Positions 14,788 through 23,717 of a DNA stretch of 64,000 nucleotides are shown here, one piece after another (the first letter of the stretch is position 1; each line of letters opens with the position of its first letter). The notes beneath the pieces were generated by a model. It saw only the letters and a program-made list of their open reading frames with translations. It was not told where the DNA came from and made no database searches. The stretch covers positions 1-64,000 of the forward strand of contig DASXZW010000058.1 in NCBI GenBank assembly GCA_036501665.1, given 5' to 3'. Position numbers and translations under genes: made by a program. The stretch is from DATAUD01 sp036501665. Its GTDB lineage: Bacteria > Verrucomicrobiota > Verrucomicrobiia > Limisphaerales > Palsa-1400.

Positions 14788-15753
14788 ATGGGTTACGGAA
14801 ATTATTCATCAGCGGCTCATGCCGCGCTAACAGCCAATCGCGCTCACAAAAGTGGGTCAGAGGTGTTTGCGCAAAGACATTGCCATCCTTTGATGAACCC
14901 AAAAGGGCTAAAAGTCCGGGAGTGCCGCGATAGCGTGAGTCACCCTGGCTCTCTCGGAATTGCCTTCGCCCTTGATGTAACCGGTTCAATGGGAGACATA
15001 CCGCATATTCTGGCCACCAAGGAGCTGCCGAACTTCATGACGCTGCTCAATGCGTGCGGTGTGACAGATCCCCAGTTAATGTTCATGGCGATTGGCGATG
15101 CGAATTCAGACCTGGCGCCTTTGCAAGTCGGCCAGTTCGAAAGCACCGCCGAGTTGATGGATCAATGGTTGACCTGGAGTTACCTGGAAGGAAAAGGGGG
15201 CGGCACCGGGCAAGAGAATTATGACCTCGCGTTATATGTCGCTGCCCAGCATACGGACATGGACAACCTGGTGAAGCGTAAGAAAAAGGGGTATTTGTTC
15301 ATGACAGGAGATGAATTGCCGTATCCTGCTGTCTCGCGTCATCACATCGATAGTCTGATCGGCGACAAGCTTGACGAAGATATTCCAGTGGAGGAAGTGG
15401 TTGCCGCGGCTGCGGAGTATTATCATATATTCTTCCTGATTCCCGATTTGGCGCGTCGCAAGCGTTGCGAGAGTCGTTGGCGGGAACTTCTTGGCGATCA
15501 TACCATTTGCATGGAATCTCCGAATGACACCTGCGCGGTCGCCGCGGGCATTGTAGGATTGACTGAGAAATCAATTCCAGACCTCGACGCATTGGCAAAG
15601 ATAATTTCCGGGAACGGTTTTGATCAACAGCATGTCGCATCGACCATTCGTGCCTTGCAGGATTACGCAGCTCTCCTCAATCTGCCACAAGCCAATAAAA
15701 CCGGGCCTGTCACAAAGCCGGTTGGCAAATGGTGGACGCGGTTGTTTGAATAA
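14788..15753 (+). CDS. vWA-domain protein with intact MIDAS motif
   Basis: A 321-residue cytoplasmic protein (no signal peptide or membrane segment). FALDVTGSMGD (D63-x-T65-x-S67) is the MIDAS DxSxS motif in DxTxS form; a downstream GGGTGQEN supplies the second Thr and YLFMTGDELP the metal-site Asp, so the metal site appears complete. MIDAS vWA domains normally bind protein ligands through the metal. About 50 N-terminal residues containing HCHPLMNPKG and VRECRDS precede the domain. It starts 32 nt after the kinase-like gene and ends 12 nt before the AdSS-like gene, so it is in the middle of the operon. vWA/kinase pairs are known from Ter-type stress systems; this vWA is not obviously TerY. 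Confidence 0.8.
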   Translation: MGYGNYSSAAHAALTANRAHKSGSEVFAQRHCHPLMNPKGLKVRECRDSVSHPGSLGIAFALDVTGSMGDIPHILATKELPNFMTLLNACGVTDPQLMFMAIGDANSDLAPLQVGQFESTAELMDQWLTWSYLEGKGGGTGQENYDLALYVAAQHTDMDNLVKRKKKGYLFMTGDELPYPAVSRHHIDSLIGDKLDEDIPVEEVVAAAAEYYHIFFLIPDLARRKRCESRWRELLGDHTICMESPNDTCAVAAGIVGLTEKSIPDLDALAKIISGNGFDQQHVASTIRALQDYAALLNLPQANKTGPVTKPVGKWWTRLFE

Positions 15754-15765
15754 AATTCAGTCTCC

Positions 15766-17145
15766 ATGAGCACGACGCGTTATGCTTCGGTGCTGGGGCT
15801 TGGTTTTGGCGATTGTGGGAAGGGGCATTTTGTAGATGCTCTGACGCGCCTCTGGCAGGCGCATTCGATGGTGCGATTCAATGGAGGCGCGCAGGCTGGG
15901 CATAATGTTGTGACTTGCGCCGATGCGAACTCCCCCTCACGGCATCACACCTTTTCACAATTCGGGTCAGGGACTTTTGCGCCGGGCGCGCGCACGATAT
16001 TGGTGGATCCGACGCTCGTTCATCCGACTGCTTTGCTGGTGGAGGCAGAGGTTCTCGGAAAGAAAGGCGTTGATGACGCGCTGTCACGACTAATGATTGA
16101 TGCGCGATGCAGAATAACCACGCCGTATCATCAGGCCGCGGGAAGGTTGCGCGAGTTGTTGCGAGGCGCCGGCGCGCATGGCACTTGCGGTGTTGGCGTA
16201 GGCGAAACTGTTCGTCACGGATTGAAGTATCCAGACCAGGAGCTTCGTTACGGTGATTTGCAACAAACCCCAGTCAGAGGGCGGACTCTGCTTGATCGGT
16301 TGCAATGGATCAGAGTGGAGTTATTGGCTGAATTTTCGCCGCTATTGCCGGAAAGCAGCGTCGGAGCGCAGAGTGCAGAATTTCAAGTGTTACAGGACGA
16401 GGTGTTGGCCAGAAAATGGCTGTCAGTTGTGCTGGCTCTTGCTCGCCAATGTCCGCCAAAATCGTTTGAAGAAATCCGCAGCCAGCTAACTCGAGACGGT
16501 TGTGTTTTGTTTGAAGGCGCGCAAGGTGTGTTACTGGATGAACGGCGCGGCTTTCATCCTCACACGACCTGGAGTTCGATCAACACTGTCGCCGTCGATG
16601 GCATTTGCAGTCGGTTCGAGATCGAAACGCCCGTTGAACATTACGGGGTCATGCGAACGTATTTGACGCGTCACGGCGCAGGGCCTTTGCCGACGCACGA
16701 TAAAGCGCTGGACGCGCTTCTGCCCGAGGCGCACAACCGCGGAGATGGCTGGCAGAAGAATTTTCGCCGAGGGCATCCTGACGCTGTTCTTTTGCGCTAT
16801 GCTCTCGAAGCGGCAGGCCAGTTGTCAGGATTGTTCATCAGCCATCTTGATATTTTTCAGCGGGGCCAATCTCTGAAATGGTGCGACAGCTATTCCATCG
16901 AGCCTGCGGTGGCGCAATGGCCGAGAAGTATTGATAGACTCCCCTTGAGCGTCAGCGAGGATTTGGATCACCAACTTTCATTGACCCAACTGCTTCAAAA
17001 TGCTTGCCCCAATTACAACTCTCAAATGATTTGTTCCGAATCAGATTTCCTAAGGCGTGTGTGCGGCGTCACGTCACTACCGATAGCGCTTTGTTCCCAT
17101 GGTCCAACTTGCGCTGATGTGTGTGAAAAGCGTGTATGCGCGTAA
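15766..17145 (+). CDS. Divergent adenylosuccinate synthetase paralog
   Basis: A 459-residue member of the PurA family. Recognised motifs: GFGDCGKGHFVDAL (GTP loop; D16 corresponds to the catalytic Asp), QAGHN (H46, catalytic His), FEGAQGVLLDERRG (249-262), TRHGAGPLPT (from 301) and SHGPTCAD near the end (family SxGPxR). Departures from housekeeping PurA: GDEGKGK becomes GDCGKGH, the IMP-contacting GTTGRGIGP becomes GTCGVGVGE, and the aspartate loop TTGR.RRTGW becomes QKNFRRGHPD. The active-site Asp and His are kept but substrate-contacting loops changed, so it is probably an enzyme with a different purine or acceptor, like phage PurZ, rather than a second purA. Third gene of the kinase-like/vWA cassette. 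Confidence 0.83.
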   Translation: MSTTRYASVLGLGFGDCGKGHFVDALTRLWQAHSMVRFNGGAQAGHNVVTCADANSPSRHHTFSQFGSGTFAPGARTILVDPTLVHPTALLVEAEVLGKKGVDDALSRLMIDARCRITTPYHQAAGRLRELLRGAGAHGTCGVGVGETVRHGLKYPDQELRYGDLQQTPVRGRTLLDRLQWIRVELLAEFSPLLPESSVGAQSAEFQVLQDEVLARKWLSVVLALARQCPPKSFEEIRSQLTRDGCVLFEGAQGVLLDERRGFHPHTTWSSINTVAVDGICSRFEIETPVEHYGVMRTYLTRHGAGPLPTHDKALDALLPEAHNRGDGWQKNFRRGHPDAVLLRYALEAAGQLSGLFISHLDIFQRGQSLKWCDSYSIEPAVAQWPRSIDRLPLSVSEDLDHQLSLTQLLQNACPNYNSQMICSESDFLRRVCGVTSLPIALCSHGPTCADVCEKRVCA

Positions 17146-17169
17146 GCGTCTGCCTTTTCCTTTGACGCA

Positions 17170-17192
17170 GCCGGAACTGAAGAAGTTCCGGC
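17170..17192. terminator. Perfect hairpin between convergent genes
   Basis: GCCGGAACT/AGTTCCGGC (9-bp stem, 5-nt loop) lies 25 nt past the AdSS-like stop and 40 nt from the end of the convergent LamG gene. No T-run is present on either side, so it is at best an atypical bidirectional terminator or mRNA end protector. Confidence 0.45.
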
Positions 17193-17231
17193 CGCAACTT
17201 GCGAAAGACAGGAGGCTATTCGCCTAACTTG

Positions 17232-20200
17232 CTATGGATTTAGCAACACTTTGTAGAACTCGCTTGTGTTGGTTGCGGGTGTTGTGAATGGCGGGGTTGC
17301 GGAGTTTGTTGTCCATGGGCCGAGCAATGTCGGGGCCTGGAGCAGCACGCCGCTTTGCCACGATATCGTGACGTTGGGGCCTGATTGCGTGATCGTGACC
17401 GCAGTTTTATTTGCCGAGCCTGGAGCTACAAGCGTATTTGGCCCGGAAGCGTGATTATTCTGAATGTCGGTTGCCGTCAATGGGCCTGCATAGATGCGCA
17501 GTTCATCCACGTTCCCTACGAAGGCAGCGTCGGGGAATTGATCGCGCCCGATCCAGTTGTCGAAGGTGTTCCCCAAGTCGGCGGGCGTGATCGTGACGTT
17601 TGTATTGACTCCGACGAGCGCGCCGTTGAGATACAATTTTCCGGTTGTCGTTGTGTTGTCGTAGGTCAGGACGGCGTCCACTTCAGTATTCGTTGGGATG
17701 GGTGTTGAGGCGGGGCCGATGACATCCTGTTCGGTTGTCGTTTTGAAGGCGGCGCGGAAGTCGTCGGGGCCACTGTGGGGAACGAGACCGATGTAGTTCG
17801 TCTGATCGTTGCCGTTATCAATCGCCGTGGTGCTGCCGCCGAAACTCCACACTTCAGCCCAGGTCAAACCGCCGTTATCGGTGAACCAGGTTTCGATTGT
17901 GATGGAATTAAGGTTGGTCATGATTCCCGCAGGCAATTGAACGTAGGGCGCGCCCGGGTTGTCGGACGTGAGTCCTGAAACTGGCAGCTGGACTTCGCCG
18001 CTTCCATCCAATGCAGCGCCGTTGAAGTTCGTTCCGTCAGCGCCGCCGACTGAATCGAGGTCGGTTGGGGAATTTGTGGCATCGTTGAAGGACCAGCGAT
18101 GAACCAGGGAAGGTTCTATCACGGTTAAGGTTGCGGAAGCGTTGGTGCTTCCTGAGTTGTTGGAAACTTTCACCGTGTAAGTTCCATTCTGCGCTGATGT
18201 GACATTGGTCAAAACTAACGAAGAGTTGGTCTGGCCGGAAAGATCGGAAGTTCCCTGGCTCCATTGATAACTCAAAGCTGAGCCTACGGCTCCGACGGTG
18301 AAACTTGCCGCCTGGCCCGCGTACAAACTCAACGAGACGGGTTGCTGACTGATTGTTGGCGGCACGGCGGGAACAGTGATGGTCACGTTGCCGGTCACGC
18401 CATCCACCGTCGCGGTCACGGTTGCGCTGCCGGGGCCGACTGCGGTGATGACTCCGTTGCTGTCAATAGTAACAACATTTGTGTCGCTTGATGCGAAGGT
18501 TCCAATCGAAGCGCCGAGCGTTGCGTTTGTCAGTTGGGGGAAACTTCCGGCAAGGGAAAGTTGCACGGTCTGGCCGCCGAGCAACGTTGAGTTTGTGACC
18601 GAAGCGGTGATCGAGATCGGCCTCGTGTTTGTGATAACCACCTCCGGGCCGGCGGCGAGGGTCAACGCTTGATACAGCGGCGAGACCGCCGAGTTCCAGA
18701 TGCGAAGCTCATCGACACTGCCGGCAAACGCTGAATCAGGAAACTGATCGCGTCCGATCCAGTTGTCATAGGTGTTGCCGAGCGACGCGGGGGTAATTGT
18801 TACATTCGTATTGACGCCAACAAGCGCGCCGTTGAGGTAAAGTTTGGCAGTCGTGGTGGTGTTGTCGTAAGTGAGCACCGCGTATTGTTCGGTGTTCAAC
18901 GGCACAGGCGTGTTTGCCGGCCCGATGACATCCTGCTCGCCCGTATTCTTGAATGCGGCGCGGAAGTCATTAGGTCCGCTGTGAGGAATCAACCCGATGT
19001 AATTCGTCTGGTCATTCCCGGTGTCGATTGCCGTTGTGCTGCCGCCAAACGACCAGACTTCGGCCCAGGTCAACCCCGCAGTGTCCGTAAACCAGGTTTC
19101 AATCGAGATGGAATTGAGGTTGGTCATGATTCCAGGCGGGAATTGGACGTAGGGCGCGTTTGGATTGTCGGAAACAATGCCGTCGTTCGGGAGTTGAACG
19201 CTGCCGCTGCCGTCGAGCGCGGCGTCGTTCATATTGGTTCCGTCCGCGCCTCCAACTGAATCGACGTCCGTCAAAGAACCGGCTGATTCGTCAAACGACC
19301 AGCGATGAACCAAAGCCGGATTTCCGATGGAAAGAATAATCGGCGAGCTGTTGGTGGAACCGAGCGAATTCGAAACGATCACTGAGTAGGTGCCGGCGTT
19401 AGTCAATACGAGATTACTCAGGATCAAAGAAGAATTGGTGGCCCCGGCAATCGGAGTTGAATCCACCGACCACTGATACGTCAACTGCCCGCCGAGCGCG
19501 GATACAGTGAGGTCCGCAGTTTGACCCAGAAATCCGGTGAAGGCTGTCGGCCCTTGCACGATTGTTGGCTTGGTCAGTGAAACCAGGATTGGCGCGCTTG
19601 TGGCTAATGTCCCGCCGACGTTGGCGCTAATCGTGGCGGTTCCTCCGGTGATCGCGGTGACCAATCCATTACTGGTGACGGTTAGCACATTGGTGTCGCT
19701 ACTGGTCAATTGAGCTACAGAGCCGGGCACGAGGACGTTGGAGGCTCCCTCAAAGTTCGCCGTCACGATGGCTTGCTGAGTTGCGGCGGCGACCATCGAT
19801 GCGTTTGTGAGTGTTATGGTGACTTCGGACGGTTTTAGGTTTGTCACAATCGTTTCAGGCCCGACCGCTTCGGAGACGGCAACATATAGTGGCGAAACTG
19901 CTCCATTCCAGATGCGAAGCTCATTGACACTGCCTGCGAATGTTGGATCGGATCCAAACTGGTCGCGGCCAATCCAATTGTTAAAAGTCGCCCCTAGATT
20001 TGTAGGGGAAAAAATGTTGGTGATCGTGCTTTGGCCCACCTGGACGCCGTTCAGGTAGAGGGTTCCAGTGGAGGTCGCCAGGTCGTACGTGACGACGCTG
20101 TAAACTTCAACGTTTGTGGGAATTGTTTTGCCTGATGAATCAATAATATCCTCTTCGCCCGGCCCATTAGTAAGATTGAAGCCGGCCCGGTAATCGACCG

Positions 20201-20666
20201 GTCCAAATCCATTTGCCCCGCTGGTAGGAACCAATGCAAGGTAGCTTGTTCCGCCTCCGGGAGGATTTCCCGGGCCCGCATCGCTGTCTCCGAAGCTCCA
20301 CGCTTCAGCCCAGGTCTGGCCTTCGAAATCGGTCAGCCAGCATTCCACGGTTATCGAGGCGTCGTTGGTGATAATGCCGTTTGGCAATTGAACATAGCCT
20401 GCGGGACTTGCAGAAGTGCTGCCCGGAGTAAATGGCAGCACAACTGTGTCGTTAGTGATGTAGGCATTCCCTTCCAGTGTTCCGCTCCAATTTGTGCCGC
20501 CGATGGAATCAATGACGTTTGTGGAGTTGTCGGCAGCATCGAAACTGTAACGATGTTCAAGAGATTGGGCCAAAACGCCGTTCGGAAATCCAAGGCAGAC
20601 AAAAGCCATCGCGACGAGGATGTGGAAGGTGAAACGTTGCCGGGTGATTTGACAATAATTATACAT
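17232..20666 (-). CDS. Large secreted LamG/Ig/BIG2 multidomain protein
   Basis: An 1144-residue exported protein with a signal peptide (hydrophobic core about residues 14-33). Three LamG/concanavalin-like domains begin LEHRYSFD (about 36), LVHRWSFDES (about 452) and LVHRWSFND (about 852); each contains a W(A)EVWSFG-type strand and LYLNG..VG. Between them are BIG2-like (SSDTNV-LTV..NGLVTAI..G.ATI) and Ig-like domains (YQWS...G.TNSSL.L). The C-terminal domain (SWQSGVLLQAPTLLGPWT ... FYKVLLNP) is of a kind common at the ends of verrucomicrobial secreted proteins. The LamG2 and LamG3 modules are very similar. Probable role: carbohydrate or surface adhesion. No catalytic domain seen. Confidence 0.87.
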   Translation of the reverse strand: MYNYCQITRQRFTFHILVAMAFVCLGFPNGVLAQSLEHRYSFDAADNSTNVIDSIGGTNWSGTLEGNAYITNDTVVLPFTPGSTSASPAGYVQLPNGIITNDASITVECWLTDFEGQTWAEAWSFGDSDAGPGNPPGGGTSYLALVPTSGANGFGPVDYRAGFNLTNGPGEEDIIDSSGKTIPTNVEVYSVVTYDLATSTGTLYLNGVQVGQSTITNIFSPTNLGATFNNWIGRDQFGSDPTFAGSVNELRIWNGAVSPLYVAVSEAVGPETIVTNLKPSEVTITLTNASMVAAATQQAIVTANFEGASNVLVPGSVAQLTSSDTNVLTVTSNGLVTAITGGTATISANVGGTLATSAPILVSLTKPTIVQGPTAFTGFLGQTADLTVSALGGQLTYQWSVDSTPIAGATNSSLILSNLVLTNAGTYSVIVSNSLGSTNSSPIILSIGNPALVHRWSFDESAGSLTDVDSVGGADGTNMNDAALDGSGSVQLPNDGIVSDNPNAPYVQFPPGIMTNLNSISIETWFTDTAGLTWAEVWSFGGSTTAIDTGNDQTNYIGLIPHSGPNDFRAAFKNTGEQDVIGPANTPVPLNTEQYAVLTYDNTTTTAKLYLNGALVGVNTNVTITPASLGNTYDNWIGRDQFPDSAFAGSVDELRIWNSAVSPLYQALTLAAGPEVVITNTRPISITASVTNSTLLGGQTVQLSLAGSFPQLTNATLGASIGTFASSDTNVVTIDSNGVITAVGPGSATVTATVDGVTGNVTITVPAVPPTISQQPVSLSLYAGQAASFTVGAVGSALSYQWSQGTSDLSGQTNSSLVLTNVTSAQNGTYTVKVSNNSGSTNASATLTVIEPSLVHRWSFNDATNSPTDLDSVGGADGTNFNGAALDGSGEVQLPVSGLTSDNPGAPYVQLPAGIMTNLNSITIETWFTDNGGLTWAEVWSFGGSTTAIDNGNDQTNYIGLVPHSGPDDFRAAFKTTTEQDVIGPASTPIPTNTEVDAVLTYDNTTTTGKLYLNGALVGVNTNVTITPADLGNTFDNWIGRDQFPDAAFVGNVDELRIYAGPLTATDIQNNHASGPNTLVAPGSANKTAVTITQSGPNVTISWQSGVLLQAPTLLGPWTTNSATPPFTTPATNTSEFYKVLLNP

Positions 20667-21396
20667 GACAATTCCATTCAGTGTTTGATTTTAATTTTAT
20701 TGGCGACTTTGGTCGGTCCGATTCCGCGGGTCCGATGCACGTCCTGCGCAAATTGTCGTTTGGGGCAAGCCACTTTCTCCGAGGCGCTGCTTTTTCGGGG
20801 GATTCGAAATTAACCGCGCAACGATAAACTGACTAAGACGTGAGAATGTAGCACGAAGTTGTCAGCGATGTAATGAGAGGCTTATGCTGCCTTCCTATTA
20901 CGAGTTTATCCCAGGCGAACTTTAGATTTCGACCTTAATCAGCTTTGCGAGAATGCCTGAAAGGGATCATTTTTCCCAGAAACCAGCCGCTTGAGTTGCG
21001 TGGTTCCATTATTTCCAGCATTACTTTCTCGGCGGAAATTGTTGCTTAAAATAAAGCCAAGTTGAAAGCGGCTCACATGCAATAAGTTAAGAGGATTCCT
21101 GGCTGGCTTTGGCGTACGATCCCGCACCCCCTCGGCTCCGTTTAAGTTTTTTGGTTGGAGGGCCGATAAACTACAAGGCGTGGAAGACACTCATTTTCTG
21201 TTGTTTCCGCTGTGCAGACTTGAAAGGCACAAGAAATGCTTTTTTAGCCCAAGTTGGATTTTATGGCGGTTTATATGACACAAAAGCGCGCGTATCCATT
21301 GCTTCGTCAAGGTTCGGCAGTGGTTGGCCTGATGGCGCGGGCTGGCTTTCTGGTTTTGGGCGAGTGGAATCGTGCGATCAACTTGATCCGCCTCTC
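20667..21396. other. Long gap upstream of divergent genes, no gene recognised
   Basis: This 730-nt region separates the LamG gene (minus) from the thiol-protein/kinase operon (plus) and must contain both promoters. The frame of the thiol-protein gene stays open upstream to 21109, but that translation (rich in W, C and G) has no domain look. No repeat, RNA gene or clear promoter box was recognised. Confidence 0.5.
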
Positions 21397-22095
21397 ATGG
21401 GGGCAAACCGTGTGAATCAGTCCGGGGCAGACTTCCCGAATTCCACCCCAGGAAGCGCGGCGCCTTCAGCACAGACTCGCCGCAAAACTGACGCCCGCGT
21501 GGCGATCGCCTCGGTCCTGTGGTTTTTAATCGTGGCGGGAGGAACCCTTGGGATGATGCGTTACGCAAATACTCCCGGCGTTAGCGGGGAGGCGCCCAAG
21601 GTTTGGCCGGTGGAAAGTCAGATTCCCAAGGATGATAATTGTCCGACCTTGGTGATGTTTGCGCATCCTCATTGTCCCTGCACCCGCGCGAGCATCGGAG
21701 AATTGGAGGTGCTGCTTGCGCGGTTTCACGGGCAGGTCAACGCGCATGTTGTCTTCCTCAAGCCGGCGAAAATGGAGATAAATTGGGAGAAAAGCGATTT
21801 GTGGCGGACGGCATCGTCCATTCCCGGAGTGACGGTGTCCACGGACGACGGGGGAATCGAAGCGCGCCGTTTTCATTCCGAAACTTCAGGAGAAACGTTG
21901 CTCTATGACAAAAGCGGAGTCTTGAAATTTCAAGGTGGAATTACTTTAAGCCGGGGTCACGCTGGTGATAATCCCGGGCGGAGCGCTCTTCAGGAATTAC
22001 TGCTGGGTAAAGATTCAGCTTCGATCAAAACCCCGGTATTTGGGTGCTCTCTTTTTGAGACCAATTGTCAAGGAGGCACATTATGCAAACCCTAG
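21397..22095 (+). CDS. Membrane-anchored thioredoxin-like protein (CPC motif)
   Basis: A protein of about 232 residues with one N-terminal membrane segment (VAIASVLWFLIVAGGTLGMM) and a thioredoxin-like domain outside: PTLVMFAHPHCPCTRASIGELE, where CPC occupies the redox site, then ARFHGQVNAHVVFLKP and a C-terminal LLYDKSGVLKFQGGIT strand typical of the fold. Similar proteins are sometimes annotated RedB; their biochemistry is unclear. The C-terminal tail has further Cys residues (FGCSLFETNCQGGTLCKP). The start is uncertain: ATG 21397 or GTG 21412, neither with a good ribosome-binding site. Its last 13 nt overlap the following histidine kinase gene. Confidence 0.72.
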   Translation: MGANRVNQSGADFPNSTPGSAAPSAQTRRKTDARVAIASVLWFLIVAGGTLGMMRYANTPGVSGEAPKVWPVESQIPKDDNCPTLVMFAHPHCPCTRASIGELEVLLARFHGQVNAHVVFLKPAKMEINWEKSDLWRTASSIPGVTVSTDDGGIEARRFHSETSGETLLYDKSGVLKFQGGITLSRGHAGDNPGRSALQELLLGKDSASIKTPVFGCSLFETNCQGGTLCKP

Positions 22096-23711
22096 CAACC
22101 TGCGAATCCATGCAAAATACAGAGAATGCCCGAACCATGACTCTTTTTGAGGAGTCCCAAAACCAAATTCACCGGAGGGCCGACCGGGCGTTTGCATGGC
22201 TGATGCTGATTCAATGGGTGGCGGGCATCGTCTTCGCGGTGGTCATCTCTCCGAGGACGTGGATCGGAGCAAGCAGTCAGACACACATTCACGTCTGGGC
22301 GGCGATTTTCCTTGGAGGGGCGATCAGTGGCTTCCCGATTTTTTTGGCATTGAAACGTCCCGGATGCACCTCGACCCGTCACGTCATTGCTGTGGCGGAA
22401 ATGCTCACATCAGCCCTTCTCATCCATTTGACGGGCGGTCGGATCGAAACCCATTTTCATGTTTTCGGCGCGTTGGCGTTCCTGGCCTTTTACCGGGATT
22501 GGCGCGTTCTCCTGACAGCGACAACGGTAGTGGCGTTGGATCACATGTTGCGGGGATTATTCTGGCCGCAATCGGTCTTCGGCGTGCTCACGCCGAGTCC
22601 ATGGCGTTGGATCGAACATGCCGCCTGGGTGATTTTTGAGGATGTCTGCCTGCTGATTTCCATCCGACAGGGGCGACAGGAAATGCTGGAGGTGGCGGAA
22701 CGGCAGGCGAAGCTTGAAGCCCTCAATGAGAGCATCGAACTGCAAGTCCGCGAACGAACAAAGGATCTGCGTCGGGAAATTCAGGAACGAATCGAAACTC
22801 AGGACAAGCTGGAGGAAACCCACAAGCAATTGCTCGAAGTCTCCCGTCAGGCCGGAATGGCCGAAGTTGCCACCGGTGTGCTTCATAACGTGGGCAATGT
22901 GCTCAATAGCGTGAGTGTGTCCGCATCAGTCGTGTGTGACCGTCTGCGCAAATCCGATGTCGGCGACGTTCACCGGGCCGCGTGCATGTTGCATGACAAG
23001 AACGGCCAGCTTGCGCAGTTTTTGACCAGTGATCCGAAAGGGAAATTGCTTCCCGAATTTCTGGCCAAGGCATCCAAGTTGCTGGCCACGGAGCGCGATG
23101 AACTGATTGTCGAGATGGCCGCCGTGGGTGAACACATCGAGCATATCAAGGAAATCGTGGCCATGCAGCAAACCTACGCCAAGGTTTTTGGCGTGCTGGA
23201 ACCGGTCGCCCCGGTTTCCCTCGTCAAGGATGCGTTGCGAATGAATGACGCTGCGTTCAAGCGCCACGATATCCAGGTAATCCAACAATTCGAAGAAGAT
23301 GTTCCTGTGGCGATGGTGGATCGCCATAAAGTTCTGCAGATACTGGTCAATCTGATGCGCAACTCCAAGTACGCCATTGATCAACAGGCGCCCGCGGAAA
23401 GACGCCTGGAAATATTGTTGCGCCGCACAAAGGCCGGAAACGTTGCAATCACTGTGCGCGACAACGGAGTTGGCATCGCGCCGGAAAATCTCACGCGCAT
23501 TTTTGGGCACGGTTTCACCACCAAAAAGGACGGGCATGGGTTTGGGCTGCACAGCGGAGCGCTGGCCGCAAAAGAAATGAACGGCTCCCTGACCGTTCAC
23601 AGTGATGGCGTTGGGCGCGGCGCGGAATTTACGTTGGAACTGCCACCCGCGCCGAAAATCGATAATCGGCAGCGCATCGAATCATCCGCCACAGTGGGCG
23701 CAAATAATTGA
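22083..23711 (+). CDS. Membrane histidine kinase
   Basis: A 542-residue kinase. The start at 22083 is supported by AAGGAGG (22070-22076) with a 6-nt spacer. Residues about 35-200 form a polytopic membrane module containing the motif LLIHLTGGRIETHFHVFG and FYRDWRVLLTATTVVALDH, with conserved His residues and no large extracytoplasmic sensor domain. A coiled coil follows (ESIELQVRERTKDLRREI). The phosphoacceptor region is ATGVLHNVGNVLNS and the ATPase has NLMRNSKYAID (N box), DNGVGIAPENL and GFTTKKDGHGFGLH. Overlaps the thiol-protein gene and precedes the hybrid kinase by 6 nt, so the three form one operon. A redox or metal signal is plausible but inferred. Confidence 0.9.
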   Translation: MQTLATCESMQNTENARTMTLFEESQNQIHRRADRAFAWLMLIQWVAGIVFAVVISPRTWIGASSQTHIHVWAAIFLGGAISGFPIFLALKRPGCTSTRHVIAVAEMLTSALLIHLTGGRIETHFHVFGALAFLAFYRDWRVLLTATTVVALDHMLRGLFWPQSVFGVLTPSPWRWIEHAAWVIFEDVCLLISIRQGRQEMLEVAERQAKLEALNESIELQVRERTKDLRREIQERIETQDKLEETHKQLLEVSRQAGMAEVATGVLHNVGNVLNSVSVSASVVCDRLRKSDVGDVHRAACMLHDKNGQLAQFLTSDPKGKLLPEFLAKASKLLATERDELIVEMAAVGEHIEHIKEIVAMQQTYAKVFGVLEPVAPVSLVKDALRMNDAAFKRHDIQVIQQFEEDVPVAMVDRHKVLQILVNLMRNSKYAIDQQAPAERRLEILLRRTKAGNVAITVRDNGVGIAPENLTRIFGHGFTTKKDGHGFGLHSGALAAKEMNGSLTVHSDGVGRGAEFTLELPPAPKIDNRQRIESSATVGANN

Positions 23712-23717
23712 GCAACC

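Noticed and set aside
15766..17145. Annotation as the housekeeping purA
   Set aside because: Nucleotide and aspartate loops depart strongly from PurA and the gene is in a kinase/vWA operon, so paralog status is more likely.
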